Shown in pieces: positions 60,965 through 64,000 of a stretch of 64,000 bases of DNA. The notes beneath the pieces were generated by a model, which was not told where the DNA came from, searched no databases, and worked only from the letters and a program-made list of their open reading frames with translations. The number at the start of each line of letters is the position of its first letter. The first letter of the stretch is position 1. The translations under genes were made by a program, and so were the position numbers. Origin of the DNA: Microcebus murinus (lineage: Eukaryota > Chordata > Mammalia > Primates > Cheirogaleidae); NCBI RefSeq assembly GCF_040939455.1, contig NC_134112.1, positions 68,713,001 through 68,777,000 of the forward strand, read 5' to 3'.

Positions 60965-61065
60965 AATGCTTACTTACATGTGGTTTCTCACAAATGGCTT
61001 AACCTTTCTGCATCTCAGTTCCATCCGTTATAAAATAGAGATAATTACAGTGGGTTCTATTTGCC
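60965..61065 (+). mobile_element. MIR core fragment, sense
   Basis: 'aaatggcttaacctttctgcatctcagttccatccgttataaaatagagataattacagtgg' matches the MIR core. Confidence 0.65.
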
Positions 61066-63057
61066 CAGCATGTGGCAGGCATGCTCCATGCATGGACTCC
61101 CTGTAAGGTCTTCATATGGAGTTCGAAATATGTCATGAGAACAAAGACAGAACCGAAAATAGAATTGGGACTAAAAGCAAAGCAGGGCTCAAGGCAGAGC
61201 AAAGTTAAATGTTGGTGTTCTAGAGTCTTTTTGTATCACTCTGCTTTTTACACATTTAATTCACCTACCTAACAAAAAGAAAATCTAAAAGAATCATGCA
61301 CAATAAGCAAATAGAGCTTTACAACTAGTATAAATTAAAACTTTCAAAATGTTTCATCAGACTTACAAGTAACAATATTTTTCTTTTTTTTTTTAAGAGT
61401 TATAGAAACACAAAGTTGAAAACTGATGTGATTTTAGTTTTCAAAGTTATTTTTCTGAGGGAGATAAAAGATGTGGGATACTGATATTATAAGGAAGAAA
61501 TGAATTATCTCATGACTTTTCCAGTAAAACTGAAAATAGTCTATACTGGCAAAAGATTTTGTATTAATTTTTAAGTAATTTTAATTTTGAATGGTATTTA
61601 TATTTCCTTTCCTTTATATAATTTTTGTTTTATCTTTGAAAAATACTTTTATCCAATTTGCTCCATCAATCATTTGTGATTAAAGATACCAGTCTATATC
61701 AAAACCAATTTTGAAAATGTTTCCCACACAATATAGATAATAGCCAATAAAATCCAACAATTATGAACATTTCCTTAAAGCAAATTTTTCTTTTCCTGTA
61801 TTAGAAGAATTGTTAGAGCTGTCACTAGTAGCACACTATTGAAATATGCTCCACAGTCAGATATCAATCCAATAATGTTGGTAAATAAGAGAAACATTTT
61901 ATGACTTCAGGTTTTTTCACCACAATATTCACTATTTAGCAATTTTAAAATATATATACTGACACCAAAATTTTTCACACGATAAGTTTTCCTTTCTTTA
62001 GATAAAATAGCAAGGCTGAGGCAAAGTGGGAGACATTGATTTTGTGTCAATAGATTATAACCTTATTTCTCTTTCAATAACTGGTCAAATGAGAGTTCTT
62101 ACTCATTTTATGTGGAGGAGGTTGAAGAGGAAAGAAGTTGTTCACTAAATTATTATTGATTTCCCTATTATGTTTTATAAGCTTAGAAAATCAAATCAGA
62201 TCCTTATAGAATTTTGACAGTAAGAAATAATTTGCTAATAAATAAATCTTAGACTATGAAATAAGCTTATTCTTTAGTTTGGTTGATAAGACAAAATTCT
62301 AATATGTTTACATTTCTTTTTAAATATAGTAGTTCTTTTTAACATTAGAAATTTACATTTTATATGGTTACTTGTTTTTAATGTATCTTCTAAAGAAAAT
62401 TGAAAGAATCCTCTATACTAGTCTAAACAGTTTCAGCTACTTGAAGAAATAATACTATATTCAGATTTGATTGTGATCATTTATTTATTTTGTTTTCATT
62501 GTCCTTTTTTTGCCAGGTAATCTTTTCCCCATTTTGTTCTTGCATCAATGCTACTAGCAAGTACAGCAATATCTTTAGGGTCTACATGTATAAAGGCATC
62601 ATTAATGAGGAAAGTAGCTGATTGTCACTATTGACTTCCCCACCTATTAAAGGGATATCATAACCCCAAGCTGAGTCTCACATTGGGATAATGGCATCAT
62701 GTCCTCTTAACTTTGGTTAAATGATAACACTGTGTCTACTACCAGAAGGGCTTTCTCCTTAGTATCTCGTTGAGTGTAGCCAATGTATTCATGAATTTCC
62801 TAGTCACATCTGGTCACTATCTTTTCCCTAAGATGGAGATAAGTGAAATAGATTTCCATGCACATAAAAGTAAATAGCACTTTACAACTTTGATTAATGG
62901 TTAATTAATCAACAATTGATTAACACTGTTCAACTTTAAAAAGTGTAAAATTATTTACTTTGAAGCAAAAGTCTATAACTTCTCTGAGAAACTTTATAAT
63001 AGTACCAAATAATTTAAACAAAAGGAAGAATAAAGAAGAACTCCATAATCTTTAATA

Positions 63058-63101
63058 TCAATAAACTAACTTCTAACTAGTCAATAAACTAACTTCTCCA
63101 G
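63058..63101 (+). repeat. Two-copy 23-bp tandem duplication
   Basis: tcaataaactaacttct occurs at 63058 and again at 63081, each followed by a similar short tail. Confidence 0.95.
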
Positions 63102-63440
63102 TAGAAATGATAGACCAACATCCTGGAATTATTTCACGCCAAACTGAATTAAAATTATCAGAACAAGGCTACCCCTACATCAAATTAACAAAGCAATCAA
63201 CTTAATACAATGTAACTCATGATACTTAACAGTGCTATTTTACACATACACCTATATTTAGTCACAAAAATTGACGGTGTTGGCTGTCTTTCCTATATTT
63301 AAATAGTGTTCTGACCTGTTATCAATATAATAGACTATATGAATTATTTTGTAAGTACCAACGGTAGCTTTGGCTCGGTTTGAAAAGACCTCATTTCATT
63401 TACCCTTAAGAACAAAGGCTTAGATGAATAACTAAAATGT

Positions 63441-63721
63441 ATAGGTTTGTGCCTACAATCTCAGCTACTAGGGAGGCTCCTGGATTGTTTGATTCCAGGA
63501 GTTGGAGACAAGCCTTGGCAATATAGTGAGATCCTCATGGTTTTTTTACAAATATGAAAAAATTAGCTCGGCATGGTGGCTGATGCTTGTACTAAGGTTT
63601 CTCAGGAGGCTGAAGCAGGACGATCACTTGAGCCCAGGAGCTCAAGGCTTTAGTGAGCTATAGTCATGCCACTGTACTCAAGTGTGGACAACAGAGCAAG
63701 ACCTCATCTCTAATGAAAAAA
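63441..63721 (+). mobile_element. Alu SINE (AluJ-like dimer), left arm 5'-truncated
   Basis: Left arm 'tgcctacaatctcagctactagggaggct' to 'gcaatatagtgagatcctc', an A-rich linker at about 63555-63562, then the right arm 'ggcatggtggctgatgcttgtac', 'gaggctgaagcaggacgatcacttgagcccaggag' and 'gccactgtactcaagtgtggacaacagagcaagacctcatctc'. Many substitutions and loss of the first bases suggest an old subfamily. 63722-64000 holds nothing further that I recognise. Confidence 0.9.
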
Positions 63722-64000
63722 CTCTGGCTGGAAACATAGAGCCATAATGGCAAAGAGGTGTCATTCTCATACCAAGAACAACTGACAGATAATGGCTCCT
63801 TAGTGCACTATTCAGAAAAATTGTAAGACCAGTAGGGAAAAAATGTTATAATGGAATCTTACATAATAGTAAGAAGCAGGGAGTGAAATATATATAGAGG
63901 CTGGTGACATTGGGTTTAATTAATATTTATCCAGTACCTAGTATGTGGAAGACTCAGCGAACATCAATCCAAGACATACAAAATTAAATAGGTTACAACT

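Larger units (their letters stand above)
59756..63440. other. Upstream intergenic, largely unassigned
   Basis: No gene. Apart from the MIR at about 60965 and the short tandem repeat at 63058, I can name no element. Open frames of 60-75 codons are chance length. Confidence 0.3.

Noticed and set aside
43361..64000. 5' exons of FOXP2, the neighbouring gene in primates
   Set aside because: No FOXP2 exon or CpG-island promoter is visible. In human it begins well beyond this distance.
1..64000. An undescribed multi-gene system
   Set aside because: Apart from PPP1R3A, every long frame is explained by mobile elements or chance. Nothing suggests a gene cluster or a novel system.

Overview
This is nuclear DNA from a mammal: AT-rich, one intron-containing gene, and otherwise interspersed repeats of several ages. 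Old mammalian layers (MIR, L2, a CR1/L3-like LINE, MER5-type hAT remnants, L1M) lie beneath younger L1 copies. The 3' UTR of those young L1s (C/G-rich tract, then 'cctaaacatttgtaccc' and an 'ataatatgctgaaataa'-type tail) is the kind I associate with strepsirrhine primates (lemurs, lorises, galagos). One dimeric Alu of old (AluJ-like) type near the right edge supports a primate. The species call is inference.

The only protein-coding host gene I can support is PPP1R3A (muscle glycogen-targeting subunit GM/RGL of protein phosphatase 1), on the minus strand. All four coding exons are present: exon 1 at 42455-43230, exon 2 at 10219-10277, exon 3 at 9997-10121 and exon 4 at 5681-8083. The joins keep the frame and give 3363 nt, 1120 residues plus stop, close to the 1122 residues I recall for human. 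The PP1-docking RVSF motif, the CBM21 glycogen-binding region and the C-terminal membrane anchor are all intact. A perfect MEF2-type box lies about 120 bp upstream of the start codon. The 3' UTR carries ATTTA motifs and two AATAAA signals near 4820-4870.

Layout: 1-4800 is intergenic DNA downstream of the gene, with a rearranged L1 at 622-1021. 4805-5680 is the 3' UTR, and 5681-10277 holds exons 4, 3 and 2. 10278-42454 is a 32-kb intron 1 containing old and young L1 pieces, an L2, a dead full-length mariner with terminal inverted repeats (28220-29486), a 120-bp dispersed duplication (15555/16989), a possible solitary LTR and several microsatellites. 42455-43400 is exon 1 and promoter. 43400-64000 is upstream intergenic DNA, made largely of L1 copies (one with 5' inversion, one nested inside another), MIRs, a CR1/L3-like fragment and one Alu.

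I found no previously undescribed multi-gene system. The observations most worth a second look are the mariner (Hsmar1-type transposase footprint with ends unlike those I recall for Hsmar1), the 120-bp dispersed duplication, the overlapping MEF2/TATA-like promoter element, and repeat-free, motif-dense intronic segments that could be regulatory. Several stretches of old repeat could not be assigned to a family by eye and are marked as such.
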